Shown: positions 1 through 8,594 of the stretch, piece after piece
How positions within the stretch are numbered: the first letter of the stretch is position 1
Layout: every line of letters starts with the position of its first letter
Assembly: GCA_026993525.1 (NCBI GenBank)
Contig: JALWSS010000171.1
Location: 11,256 to 43,391, forward strand
DNA: 32,136 nt
Source of the DNA: Saprospiraceae bacterium
Lineage (GTDB): Bacteria > Bacteroidota > Bacteroidia > Chitinophagales > Saprospiraceae
Reading direction: 5' to 3'
The notes under the pieces: generated by a model
Database searches by the model: none
Seen by the model: the letters and a program-made list of their open reading frames with translations, nothing else
What the model was told of the DNA's origin: nothing
Position numbers and translations under genes: made by a program

Positions 1-2076
1 AACTGTCGGGGCCGCTGGTGGCATCGCTGGTGCTGCTGTGAGATATGGCACCCACCCATTGCCATTCCACCACATCGCCCGAAGTGATGGTGATGTGCTG
101 CGGTTCAAAGTAATTGTCTTTGATCAGAACCACGTGCGTCTGTGAGCTGCCGGTGCTGGCCGTCAGGTTGCTCAGGCTGCACGGTATGGTGCAGTTGGTG
201 GTGGTCAGGCTGGTGCTGGCATTGCAGGTGGGGTCCTGTACGTCCTCCACCAAAATGGTGTGGCTCTGGCCGTCGCCGGCTACGTCCACCGTCACCGTGG
301 TGGGGCCGCTGGCACTGTAAGTGTACGGACTGCCGGGGCTCAGCACCCCGTCTATTTTTACGTTGAAACCCTGGGTGCCGGCACCTACGGCCGTCACCGT
401 AACATCCACCGGCACTTCATCATTGGCGTTGCAGGGGCCGCTCTCTTCGGCACTCACCGTAAGCTGGCAGGTGGGGGCGTTGCAGTTGGGCGTCACAATG
501 CTCGTCGTCGCTGCGCAAGTGGGATCGTCGAGGTCTTCCACTTTGATGGTGTGGCTCTGGCCGTCGCCCGTCACCAGCACCGTGGCCGTGTTGTTTCCCG
601 AAGGATCATAGGCAAAGGTGTCAACCGGAACCCCGTCAACCAGCACACGGTAGCCGTTGAAGCCGCCGCCCTGCTCGTCGAAGCTGAGGCTCACCTGCAC
701 CATGCCGTTGGTGCAATTGGCCTGCACCGTCACCGTGCCGCTCATGCCCGCTCCGCCGGGGCCGCCGTGCGGAATGCAGTAGTAGGGGTGGATGCCCGCA
801 CTCAGCACCGGTGAGGTGAACGTGGAACCCGGTGGCAACACCGTACTGTTCCAACTGTCGGGGCCGCTGGTGGCATCGCTGGTGCTGCTGTGAGATATGG
901 CACCCACCCATTGCCATTCCACCACATCGCCCGAAGTGATGGTGATGTGCTGCGGTTCAAAGTAATTGTCTTTGATCAGCACCACGTGCGTCTGCGAGCT
1001 GCCGGTGCTGGCCGTCAGGTTGCTCAGGCTGCACGGTATGGTGCAGTTGGTGGTGGTCAGGCTGGTGCTGGCATTGCAGGTGGGGTCCTGCACGTCCTCC
1101 ACCAAAATGGTGTGGCTCTGGCCGTCGCCGGCTACGTCCACCGTCACCGTGGTGGGGCCGCTGGCATTGTAAGTGTACGGACTGCCGGGGCTCAGCACCC
1201 CGTCTATTTTTACGTTGAAACCCTGGGTGCCGGCACCTACGGCCGTCACCGTCACATCCACCGGCACTTCATCATTGGCGTTGCAGGGGCCGCTCTCTTC
1301 GGCACTCACCGTAAGCTGGCAGGTGGGGGCGTTGCAGTTGGGCGTCACAATGCTCGTCGTCGCTGCGCAAGTGGGATCGTCGAGGTCTTCCACTTTGATG
1401 GTGTGGCTCTGGCCGTCGCCCGTCACCAGCACCGTGGCCGTGTTGTTTCCCGAAGGATCATAGGCAAAGGTGTCAACCGGAACCCCGTCAACCAGCACAC
1501 GGTAGCCGTTGAAGCCGCCGCCCTGCTCGTCGAAGCTGAGGCTCACCTGCACCATGCCGTTGGTGCAATTGGCCTGCACCGTCACCGTGCCGCTCATGCC
1601 CGCTCCGCCGGGGCCGCCGTGCGGAATGCAGTAGTAGGGGTGGATGCCCGCACTCAGCACCGGTGAGGTGAACGTGGAACCCGGTGGCAACACCGTACTG
1701 TTCCAACTGTCGGGGCCGCTGGTGGCATCGCTGGTGCTGCTGTGAGATATGGCACCCACCCATTGCCATTCCACCACATCGCCCGAAGTGATGGTGATGT
1801 GCTGCGGTTCAAAGTAATTGTCTTTGATCAGAACCACGTGCGTCTGTGAGCTGCCGGTGCTGGCCGTCAGGTTGCTCAGGCTGCACGGTATGGTGCAGTT
1901 GGTGGTGGTCAGGCTGGTGCTGGCATTGCAGGTGGGGTCCTGTACGTCCTCCACCAAAATGGTGTGGCTCTGGCCGTCGCCGGCTACGTCCACCGTCACC
2001 GTGGTGGGGCCGCTGGCATTGTAAGTGTACGGACTGCCGGGGCTCAGCACCCCGTCTATTTTTACGTTGAAGCCCT
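1..2076. repeat. Near-identical 852-bp tandem repeat inside the cupredoxin gene
   Basis: The marker agatatggcaccc recurs at 41, 893 and 1745, giving an exact period of 852 bp (284 codons, frame preserved). Copies differ at only a few bases. For example, near 130, 982 and 1834 the triplet is aga, agc, aga, and near 240, 1092 and 1944 tgtacg alternates with tgcacg. The third copy stays near-identical only to about 2076, then passes into an older diverged unit (about 2077-2600) that encodes the same modules. The pattern indicates recent amplification or gene conversion. The true copy number cannot be judged because the array runs off the window. Confidence 0.93.
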
Positions 2077-3331
2077 GGGTGCCGGGGTTGATGGCGGTAA
2101 CGGTTACATCCACAGGTACCTGATCATTGGCGTTGCAGGGGCCATTCTCAACGGCGGTAACGGTGAGCTGGCATTGTGGTGCGGCATTGCAATTGGGCGC
2201 CAGAATATTGGTAGCAACTTCACAGGAAGGCACATCCACATCCTGAATTTTCACTTCGTGCAATTGCCCGTCACCGGGAATGGTAGCTGTAACGGTCTGC
2301 TGCCCGGTGCCCTGGTAGGCGTGGGGGCTGCCGGGCTGCACCACTCCGTCAATCAGGACATTGTATCCGCCTGAGTTGGCCTGAGTGGTATTGAAGGTGA
2401 TCTCGATCTGGATGTTGTTGCCCGCAGGGCAATTGGCCACAATGGTTCCGCTCATGCCCACCCCACCGGGGCCACCATGTGGAATACAATAGTATCCATG
2501 CACGCCGGGGTTGTTGATGGTCACATCGTAAGTAAAGCCGGCATTCTGCACACCACTGTTCCAACTGTCGGGGCCTGAAGTGGCATCGCTGGTGCTGCTG
2601 TGGCCGCTGTCATCCCAACTGAAGTGCACCACATCGCCAATGACAATGGTGGTGGTAACGGGTGAAAACACATTGTTGCCATTCAACCCGACGATGACGG
2701 TGTGGGTGACACCGCCGGTGAAATTCACATCTATGGCGCTAAGAAAACAAGAGGTCCCGCAATCGTCCACCGTAAAACTCACCTCCTCATTGCAGGTGGA
2801 TATCTGGGTGGACTGTACCAGTACCGTGTGCGTCAATCCATCCCCCGGCACATCGTAGTTCACCGTCACGGGGTTGGCCTGGTCAATGTCGAAAGGGCTT
2901 CCGGGCACCAGGTTACCATCAACATATATGTCCACCTTTTTTGCATTGTTGTACAAGTCATACACGGTGATTGTCAAGGGTATTTCTCCGTTGGCATTGC
3001 AACTGCCCTGGCCTATGGTGATACTGAATTCGCATATTTCGATGGCTATCTTCAGGGTGTCGGTGCAACCATCCTGGGTCCAGATGGCCAATTTGACGTT
3101 GTATTTGTCAGGAGCAGGAAAAGTATGCAGGGGGTTCTGCTGGTTGCTGGTGGTGCCATCGTCAAAATCCCAGGTCCAGGAAATAATGGGATCGTTGGGA
3201 GCAGAAGTGGAAAGGTCTGTAAATTGAATGGTCAGGTCGGTATCGTCAAAAGTCCAGTCAGCGACACAACTCTGACTGAGCAGATTCCAACAAAACAGTA
3301 ACAGCGGTGCAAGAAGTAGATGTTTCTTCAT
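1..3331 (-). CDS. Giant secreted protein with PKD and tandem cupredoxin modules (3' end outside window)
   Basis: The frame is open from the ATG at 3331 to the window edge (at least 1110 residues), so the C-terminus is missing. Visible in order: signal peptide (about 1-22, MKKHLLLAPLLLF), a PKD domain (about 25-105, with the typical WDFDDG turn near residue 54), a Cys-bearing beta-sandwich (about 105-200), then repeated units. Each unit has one plastocyanin-like domain and two Cys-paired beta-sandwich modules. Cupredoxin domains lie near residues 205-298, 497-585, 781-869 and from 1065 on. Each complete one keeps a type-1 copper ligand set: His in SHSSTSD or GHSSTSD, then Cys and His in YYCIPH, then Met in GMSGT. 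The His-to-Met spacing is 8 residues, longer than the 5 of plastocyanin. By family it is an extracellular copper-binding or adhesive protein; a T9SS sorting domain at the missing end is likely but unseen. High confidence in architecture, low in function. Confidence 0.85.
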   Translation of the reverse strand, partial: MKKHLLLAPLLLFCWNLLSQSCVADWTFDDTDLTIQFTDLSTSAPNDPIISWTWDFDDGTTSNQQNPLHTFPAPDKYNVKLAIWTQDGCTDTLKIAIEICEFSITIGQGSCNANGEIPLTITVYDLYNNAKKVDIYVDGNLVPGSPFDIDQANPVTVNYDVPGDGLTHTVLVQSTQISTCNEEVSFTVDDCGTSCFLSAIDVNFTGGVTHTVIVGLNGNNVFSPVTTTIVIGDVVHFSWDDSGHSSTSDATSGPDSWNSGVQNAGFTYDVTINNPGVHGYYCIPHGGPGGVGMSGTIVANCPAGNNIQIEITFNTTQANSGGYNVLIDGVVQPGSPHAYQGTGQQTVTATIPGDGQLHEVKIQDVDVPSCEVATNILAPNCNAAPQCQLTVTAVENGPCNANDQVPVDVTVTAINPGTQGFNVKIDGVLSPGSPYTYNASGPTTVTVDVAGDGQSHTILVEDVQDPTCNASTSLTTTNCTIPCSLSNLTASTGSSQTHVVLIKDNYFEPQHITITSGDVVEWQWVGAISHSSTSDATSGPDSWNSTVLPPGSTFTSPVLSAGIHPYYCIPHGGPGGAGMSGTVTVQANCTNGMVQVSLSFDEQGGGFNGYRVLVDGVPVDTFAYDPSGNNTATVLVTGDGQSHTIKVEDLDDPTCAATTSIVTPNCNAPTCQLTVSAEESGPCNANDEVPVDVTVTAVGAGTQGFNVKIDGVLSPGSPYTYNASGPTTVTVDVAGDGQSHTILVEDVQDPTCNASTSLTTTNCTIPCSLSNLTASTGSSQTHVVLIKDNYFEPQHITITSGDVVEWQWVGAISHSSTSDATSGPDSWNSTVLPPGSTFTSPVLSAGIHPYYCIPHGGPGGAGMSGTVTVQANCTNGMVQVSLSFDEQGGGFNGYRVLVDGVPVDTFAYDPSGNNTATVLVTGDGQSHTIKVEDLDDPTCAATTSIVTPNCNAPTCQLTVSAEESGPCNANDEVPVDVTVTAVGAGTQGFNVKIDGVLSPGSPYTYSASGPTTVTVDVAGDGQSHTILVEDVQDPTCNASTSLTTTNCTIPCSLSNLTASTGSSQTHVVLIKDNYFEPQHITITSGDVVEWQWVGAISHSSTSDATSGPDS

Positions 3332-3696
3332 GAACGATGCGGGGTGTAACAAACGGTCAAAAGATTGGTTTCTGCGGATTAAGGATTGATAAAACTATTG
3401 AGCGGCTTCGTTTTTTTGTGAAGCACAAGTTCTGAATGAGCAATTTAGTGCCCTGAACAAGATATACAGTGTCCTGCATTCTACAATACTCCGGATAAGC
3501 GCAGCTGAACAGGAAGATTACACAGCTGAACCGGAACAAAGCGACATTTTCCGCCTTCAGCTATGCCAATTTCCTCTTTGGAACATCCTTCTACCGGCTC
3601 GCAATTCCATTCATTACCTTTGATTTTGCTTTTCGGATGCAGTAATTGAGAGCCACTGGCCATTCTGAAAAGCATCCACAATTCCAGTTGTATATC
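3332..3696. other. Divergent intergenic region
   Basis: This 365-bp stretch lies between the secreted giant gene (leftward) and the YceI gene (rightward). A plus-strand TACCTTTG at 3615-3622 matches the Bacteroidota -7 element TAnnTTTG and could start the YceI operon, but no TTTG lies about 20 nt upstream of it. I see no RNA gene and no convincing coding sequence. A 74-codon minus-strand frame (3481-3705) has no recognisable family and overlaps the YceI start. Confidence 0.5.
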
Positions 3697-4251
3697 ATGA
3701 TTCACGCCCTATTCTGTTTTACCATGCTGTCGGTCGCTTGCGCAATTCCCTTAAAAGCTACCGGGCAGGTTTATTTGACATTCACCGGCGAAGTAAAGTT
3801 CAAATCCGATGCTCCGCTGGAGCTGATCAGCGCAACCAGCAAACAGCTCCGGGGTGCCATAGACACCGGGAAGCGAACATTTGCCTTTTCCATCGAAATG
3901 AACACCTTTCAGGGGTTCAACAGTCCATTGCAACGAGAACATTTCAACGAGAACTACCTGGAAAGCCCCAGGTACCCGAAAGCAACCTTTACCGGAAAGA
4001 TCATTGAAGATGTTGACCTTAGTCAACCAGGCACTTACGAGGTAAGGGCTAAAGGAACCCTGAGCATACACGGAATATCGAGAGAGCGAATCATAAAAAG
4101 CCAGGTGCGGGTGGATGAAGACGGCATCCATATAGAAAGTTACTTCACCGTCCTTTTAGAAGAACATGACATTTCTATCCCAAAGATCGTGTACCAGAAA
4201 ATTGCCGAAGAAATAGAGGTTTGGATAAGTGCAACACTTAACCCACAATGA
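3697..4251 (+). CDS. YceI-family periplasmic lipid-binding-like protein
   Basis: This 184-residue protein begins with a secretion signal (MIHALFCFTMLSVACA) followed by the YceI beta-barrel fold. Recognisable segments are VYLTFTGEVKFKSDAPLE, the FAFSIEMNTFQGF strand, the HFNENYLESPRYPKATFTG signature and GTLSIHGISRERI near the middle. YceI proteins bind polyisoprenoids or similar amphiphiles in the periplasm or are secreted. The start at 3697 is chosen over an in-frame ATG at 3646 because only the shorter form begins with a signal peptide. The stop overlaps the start of the sensor kinase by ATGA, so the two are translationally coupled. This suggests the protein serves the same signalling operon, but no ligand can be inferred. 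Confidence 0.85.
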   Translation: MIHALFCFTMLSVACAIPLKATGQVYLTFTGEVKFKSDAPLELISATSKQLRGAIDTGKRTFAFSIEMNTFQGFNSPLQREHFNENYLESPRYPKATFTGKIIEDVDLSQPGTYEVRAKGTLSIHGISRERIIKSQVRVDEDGIHIESYFTVLLEEHDISIPKIVYQKIAEEIEVWISATLNPQ

Positions 4252-7145
4252 GCGGAAAAAAACTTGCATCCATAATGATGTTCAACCTGGCCGGTCTGCT
4301 CCTGATGGCGCAGACACCCTGGTTCCGTTATTATCCGCTCGAAGAACGACACCCCGGTGCCATTCCGAAAATTATTTACGAAGACCCCGAAGGGCCGGTA
4401 TGGGTGGGTTCTACCCAGGGCCTGTTCCTCTTTGACGGGGAAGGGTTTCACCCTTATGAAAAGCCGGACAGCACCGGCAACTGGGTAACCGCCATTTACA
4501 AAGACCTCTCCGGTCTTCTATGGGTGGGTTTTTCCGACGGCTACATTTATCATTTGGAGGGCGAGGCGCTGGAACCCTGGCAACCTGAGGAGGGCTTGCC
4601 CAAAGTTGCCATAACGGGATTCGTGCAAGATGCCACCGGTAAACTGTGGATTTCAACCTATGGTGAAGGGCTCTATTACCGCGACAACGGCAGACTTTAC
4701 AACATCAACACCGATGATGGCCTTCTGGCAAATGACATCTACAGCATGACCGTGGATAAATTGGGGCGGGTGTGGGTCGGCACTGATGGGGGCATCAATA
4801 TCTGCCTGGCCAATGAAGACCAAAAACAGCTTTCCAGCCTCACCACTGATGACGGCCTGCCGGATGATATTGTCAAGAAATTGCTTGCCGACAAAAAGGG
4901 AAATATCTGGATAGGCATGTACGACCACGGGGTGTGCTACTACCATGTTGATGAAGGCAAATTCAGCTACCCCATACAGAACTGGAGCTTCGGCGAAGTG
5001 AATGCACTTACCCTTTTCGAAGGAATTGATCTTTGGATCGGAACCAATGGCCATGGGCTGATAAGGCTTGCATTAGAATCCGGCATTTTAGAGCAACTGC
5101 CAGGCTGGGAACAGGAAAAAATATCAGCACTGCTGAAAGATAAAGAAGGTAATTTGTGGGCTGTCAGCAATGGAAAGAGCCTGGCCATTGCCAACCGGCA
5201 ATTTGAATTCATCAATTTAATGGGGGTTGAGGTACAGGCCATTTGCCACGATCAGGCCGGGAAGCATTGGGTAGGCACCAAAAATGGATTGTTTGAGTTG
5301 CAAAAAGGTGAAAACAACACCTGGGTGCTTCGGCCAAAGTTGCCGAAGGAAGTAAATATCATCAGCCTGTATGCCGATAAATATTCAAATATATGGGCCG
5401 GCACTTTTGACAACGGCCTGTATTGTCTGAATACCGAAAGTGGCAAGCTGCGCCACCTGGATGAATCGGACGGACTGACGAACAGCAATGTGCTTTCCAT
5501 CGCAGGGCTGAACAACAAGCTTTGGCTGGCAACACTGGGCGGGGTAAATGAGCTGACCTTCAATGGCAACCCGGCTGCCGGTGCAAGCCTGACCATAAAG
5601 AATTACAACCAGGAAAGCGGCCTGGGAACCAATTTTATCTACAAAGTATTTGTCGATTCGAAAGGCAGAACCTGGTTCGGAACCGATGGGAAGGGACTGA
5701 GCGTTCTTGAAGACGGAATCATCAAAAACTACCCCTCGGCCAGCGTCTTCAATGAGCAAACCGACAGCCTGGAGCAAATAAAACTGCATGCTGTTTATTC
5801 CATCACCGAAGATAACAGCGGAAGCATCTGGTTCAGCACCGACCGCAAAGGCGTTTTTGCTTTCGACGGGGCAAACTTCAGGCACCTGCCCCTCAAGGAA
5901 GGAATCAGCGAGTTGGAAATATCCGCACTTGCTGCAAGCTCCAATGGTGATATTCTTATCATACATCACAAAGGCATCGGCCTGTTGAATCCGGAAACCG
6001 GGCACCTGATCTACTATAACGAAAGTGTAGGCGCCGGTGATCTCGAATCACACCTGAACGCCGTTTGTACCGGCTCAGCAGGCAGAGTGTTGATCGGCGG
6101 ACAAGGAAAAATCATTCGATTCGTATCGCTGAATGAAAAGCTGGAAATACACCCCAGAATACAACTCACAGGAGTCTCCGTGTTTTTGGAACCGATTGAC
6201 TTCAGAACTACCAACAATTTCGGGTACAAACAAAACAACCTCATTTTCAACTACCTGGGGATATGGTACACCGATCCTTCCTGTATCAAATACCGCTACA
6301 AACTGGAAGGATATGATCTGGCCTGGAGAGAGTCACGCGACCGGCAGGCAGTGTACTCCAACCTGCAACCGGGGAAGTACACATTTATGATTACCGGCAC
6401 AGAAAACGAAGCCTGGAGTGACGAACCCGTCATCACCTATGAATTCAGCATCGCAAAACCGCTCTGGCAGTGCTGGTGGTTCATAGTTTTATGCTCGATT
6501 GCAGGTTTTGGGTTGTTCTATGGTTATGTCAAATTGCGCGACCAAAGGGTGCAAAGGGTCAACCTTCTGGAAAAGGAGATGATCACCAGCCAACTCAATG
6601 CCTTAAAGGCACAGATCAATCCGCACTTCCTCTTTAACAGCTTCAACACGCTCATTACCATCATTGACGAAGACCCCGAAATGGCGGTGGAATATGTGGA
6701 GAAATTGTCAGATTTCTACCGGTCAATCCTGCAATTGAGAGACAAAGAAGTCATCACCGTGGAGGAAGAAACCGAGTTGTTGAAAAACTATTATTACCTT
6801 CTTCAAAAACGATTTGGAGACAACCTGAAACTGGATATTCAACTGAATGGCACCCAGGGATATGTGGTGCCGCTTACCTTTCAGGTATTGCTGGAAAATG
6901 CCATTAAACACAACGTAATATCCAAATCAAAGCCACTGCTGGTACAAGTAAGCAAAGCAGAAAACGGATACATCCGGATTGCCAATAATATTCAACCGAA
7001 AAAATTGAGGGAACCATCAACACAGTTTGGATTGCAAAGCCTTGAAAAACGGTATGAATTATTGGCAAATAAACAGATACGAATTCAAACGAACCAAAAA
7101 GAATTTATCATTGACATTCCCATTCTGGAAAGTGTCTCAAACTGA
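4248..7145 (+). CDS. Propeller-type LytS/YehU-family sensor histidine kinase
   Basis: This 965-residue membrane sensor starts with a signal/anchor segment (about 1-22) and a large periplasmic part. That part has about a dozen Reg_prop blades with motifs such as VWVGSTQGLF, LWISTYGEGL, VWVGTDGGIN, IWAGTFDNGL and IWFSTDRKGV (residues about 25-630), followed by a Y_Y_Y domain (about 660-735, YRYKLEGYDLAW). One transmembrane helix (about 742-762) leads to a short coil and a LytS-type kinase core. His793 lies in QINPHFLFNS, with the HATPase N-box LENAIKHN at 882-889 and a degenerate G-box FGLQSLEKR. The kinase should autophosphorylate and pass phosphate to the LytTR regulator 54 bp downstream. Unlike SusR-type hybrids it carries no receiver or AraC domain. 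The ATGA overlap with the YceI gene indicates an operon. The ligand is unknown. Confidence 0.93.
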   Translation: MSGKKLASIMMFNLAGLLLMAQTPWFRYYPLEERHPGAIPKIIYEDPEGPVWVGSTQGLFLFDGEGFHPYEKPDSTGNWVTAIYKDLSGLLWVGFSDGYIYHLEGEALEPWQPEEGLPKVAITGFVQDATGKLWISTYGEGLYYRDNGRLYNINTDDGLLANDIYSMTVDKLGRVWVGTDGGINICLANEDQKQLSSLTTDDGLPDDIVKKLLADKKGNIWIGMYDHGVCYYHVDEGKFSYPIQNWSFGEVNALTLFEGIDLWIGTNGHGLIRLALESGILEQLPGWEQEKISALLKDKEGNLWAVSNGKSLAIANRQFEFINLMGVEVQAICHDQAGKHWVGTKNGLFELQKGENNTWVLRPKLPKEVNIISLYADKYSNIWAGTFDNGLYCLNTESGKLRHLDESDGLTNSNVLSIAGLNNKLWLATLGGVNELTFNGNPAAGASLTIKNYNQESGLGTNFIYKVFVDSKGRTWFGTDGKGLSVLEDGIIKNYPSASVFNEQTDSLEQIKLHAVYSITEDNSGSIWFSTDRKGVFAFDGANFRHLPLKEGISELEISALAASSNGDILIIHHKGIGLLNPETGHLIYYNESVGAGDLESHLNAVCTGSAGRVLIGGQGKIIRFVSLNEKLEIHPRIQLTGVSVFLEPIDFRTTNNFGYKQNNLIFNYLGIWYTDPSCIKYRYKLEGYDLAWRESRDRQAVYSNLQPGKYTFMITGTENEAWSDEPVITYEFSIAKPLWQCWWFIVLCSIAGFGLFYGYVKLRDQRVQRVNLLEKEMITSQLNALKAQINPHFLFNSFNTLITIIDEDPEMAVEYVEKLSDFYRSILQLRDKEVITVEEETELLKNYYYLLQKRFGDNLKLDIQLNGTQGYVVPLTFQVLLENAIKHNVISKSKPLLVQVSKAENGYIRIANNIQPKKLREPSTQFGLQSLEKRYELLANKQIRIQTNQKEFIIDIPILESVSN

Positions 7146-7199
7146 TATTCCGATGCTGACTGATCCTGAACCTGAACACCTAACTTCAAAATTTAAAGT

Positions 7200-7949
7200 A
7201 TGAAAGTGTTATTGATCGAAGACGAAGCCGCTGCCTCAAGAAGACTGGCAAAACTCGTTAAAGAGATTGAGCCGAAGGCCGAAGTCATCAATGAAGTTGA
7301 CAGCATCGAGTCAGCCATTGTTTGGTTTTCTGAAAATGAGTCACCTGATCTGGTGTTGATGGATATACACCTGGCCGATGGCTCAAGTTTTGAGATTTTC
7401 AACCACATCGAAATGAAATGCCCGGTCATTTTCATTACAGCCTATGACCAATACGCAATTGAAGCCTTCCGTGTGAATGCAGTGGATTACCTCTTGAAAC
7501 CCATCAAAAAAGCAGAGTTGAAGGCTGCCTTTGAAAAGTACAAGAAGCTGCAATCGCCAATCAACATAGACTACAAGGCCATCGGCGACGCACTCAGCAC
7601 CGACAAGTACAACCGCAGGTTCCTGATCCGCATCGGCCAAACCATCAAAGTTGTGGAATTGAGGCAGGCAGCCTATTTCTACACGGAAGATAAAATAACT
7701 TTCATCGTCACAAAGGACGGGAAACGCTACCCCCTGGATTTATCCCTTGAAAAGCTTGAAGAGCTATGCGATCCGAGAACCTTTTTCAGGATCAACCGGC
7801 AATTCATCGTGAACATCGAAAACATCAAAGAGATGTATGCCTTTTCCAAATCCAGGGTAAAACTCATCCTTGACCCCCCAACAGACCAAACTACCATCGT
7901 CAGCACCGAGCGATCGCCTGTTTTTAAAAGATGGCTGACCGGAGAGTGA
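7200..7949 (+). CDS. LytTR-family response regulator
   Basis: This 249-residue cytoplasmic regulator has an N-terminal receiver domain (1-118) with the acidic pocket E7/D8, phospho-acceptor Asp55 (VLMDIHL), Thr80 and Lys100 (YLLKP). A C-terminal LytTR DNA-binding domain (about 140-249) shows the characteristic FFRINRQFIVNIENI. It follows the propeller kinase by 54 bp on the same strand, so the two form a LytS/LytR-type pair. LytTR regulators usually bind direct repeats upstream of their targets; no such site is evident here. Complete, with no anomalies. Confidence 0.95.
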   Translation: MKVLLIEDEAAASRRLAKLVKEIEPKAEVINEVDSIESAIVWFSENESPDLVLMDIHLADGSSFEIFNHIEMKCPVIFITAYDQYAIEAFRVNAVDYLLKPIKKAELKAAFEKYKKLQSPINIDYKAIGDALSTDKYNRRFLIRIGQTIKVVELRQAAYFYTEDKITFIVTKDGKRYPLDLSLEKLEELCDPRTFFRINRQFIVNIENIKEMYAFSKSRVKLILDPPTDQTTIVSTERSPVFKRWLTGE

Positions 7950-8125
7950 CATTCGTCATCTGACGCAACCTTTGCGGTTTCAAACTTGTACTGCCTTTTG
8001 AATCAAGCTATTCTTAAACGGAAGTGGTTTGTTCGGCGATCTTTGAGCCGATGCCAAACGCCTTCTCAACACGGGAGATTTCATAATGCTTTTGCGCAAA
8101 CTACTCCGTGTAAAGAATAACAGCT

Positions 8126-8224
8126 ATGAATAACAAAGTTTTCAAATTCATTTTAGTTTGTATCTTGTGCATCGCACTGGTGTACGGGCTGGTTTGGCTT
8201 GTACAGAATTTCATCATTCACTAA
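8126..8224 (+). CDS. Small single-pass membrane protein, 32 aa
   Basis: A short frame, ATG at 8126 and TAA at 8222-8224, encodes 32 residues: a basic start (MNNKVFKF), a hydrophobic helix ILVCILCIALVYGLVWLV and a short polar tail. It sits 12 bp before the DUF2892 gene on the same strand, so the two small membrane proteins are probably co-transcribed. It belongs to no family I recognise. Its reality rests on the clean membrane-helix composition and the tight spacing. Confidence 0.5.
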   Translation: MNNKVFKFILVCILCIALVYGLVWLVQNFIIH

Positions 8225-8236
8225 AACTCACTTGCT

Positions 8237-8446
8237 ATGAAAAAGAACATGGGTTCTACTGATCGCATCATCCGGGTTATCCTGGCAATTGTTTTCGCAG
8301 CACTTTATTTCACCAATACAGTGACAGGCACACTGGGCATCGTGCTGCTGGTTTTGGCAGCGGTTTTTCTGCTGACCAGTCTTGTGTCCTTCTGCCCACT
8401 CTACGCACCTTTTGGAATCAGCACCTGCCCGAAAAAGGATGCCTGA
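8237..8446 (+). CDS. DUF2892 (YgaP-like) small membrane protein
   Basis: This 69-residue protein has the DUF2892 pattern: an N-terminal MGSTDRIIRVILAI, two hydrophobic helices (about 12-30 and 33-52), and the C-terminal Cys-containing SFCPLYAPFGISTC. In other bacteria this fold is the membrane part of YgaP-type rhodanese proteins; here there is no rhodanese domain. It follows the 32-aa membrane protein by 12 bp and is closed by a strong hairpin at 8461-8492. Function is unknown beyond membrane location; the two conserved Cys suggest a redox or sulfur link by family analogy only. Confidence 0.85.
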   Translation: MKKNMGSTDRIIRVILAIVFAALYFTNTVTGTLGIVLLVLAAVFLLTSLVSFCPLYAPFGISTCPKKDA

Positions 8447-8460
8447 CATCCATACCCAAT

Positions 8461-8498
8461 TCATCCGGGGGATTGTCATTTACCCCGGGTGAATTTTG
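8461..8498 (+). terminator. Intrinsic-terminator-like hairpin after the DUF2892 gene
   Basis: Arms TCATCCGGGG (8461-8470) and CCCCGGGTGA (8483-8492) pair over 10 bp with one G-T pair and a 12-nt loop, followed by ATTTTG. The position, just 14 bp after the stop, fits transcription termination. Confidence 0.7.
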
Positions 8499-8526
8499 TT
8501 CCTTCCCGTATTTCAGTTTAGCTTTC
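8495..8526 (+). promoter_or_regulatory. Probable Bacteroidota promoter for the rhomboid gene
   Basis: TTTG at 8495-8498, a 20-nt spacer, then TAGCTTTC at 8519-8526 (7 of 8 match to TAnnTTTG). It would give a leader of about 60 nt before the ATG at 8595 and lies directly behind the upstream terminator. Confidence 0.5.
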
Positions 8527-8594
8527 GCTTTTTGACAATTCACCTACTTTTATGCCCCAGGCACACCGCGTGCCTGTATTGCTAAACTGAACCG

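Noticed and set aside
114-3301. Several plus-strand frames of 60-258 codons across the cupredoxin gene
   Set aside because: They repeat with the same 852-bp period, are rich in His, Arg and Ala from reading GC-rich DNA in the wrong frame, and the minus strand has one continuous, domain-bearing frame.
3357-3705. Minus-strand frames of 60 and 74 codons upstream of the YceI gene
   Set aside because: They overlap each other and the YceI start, and show no family features.
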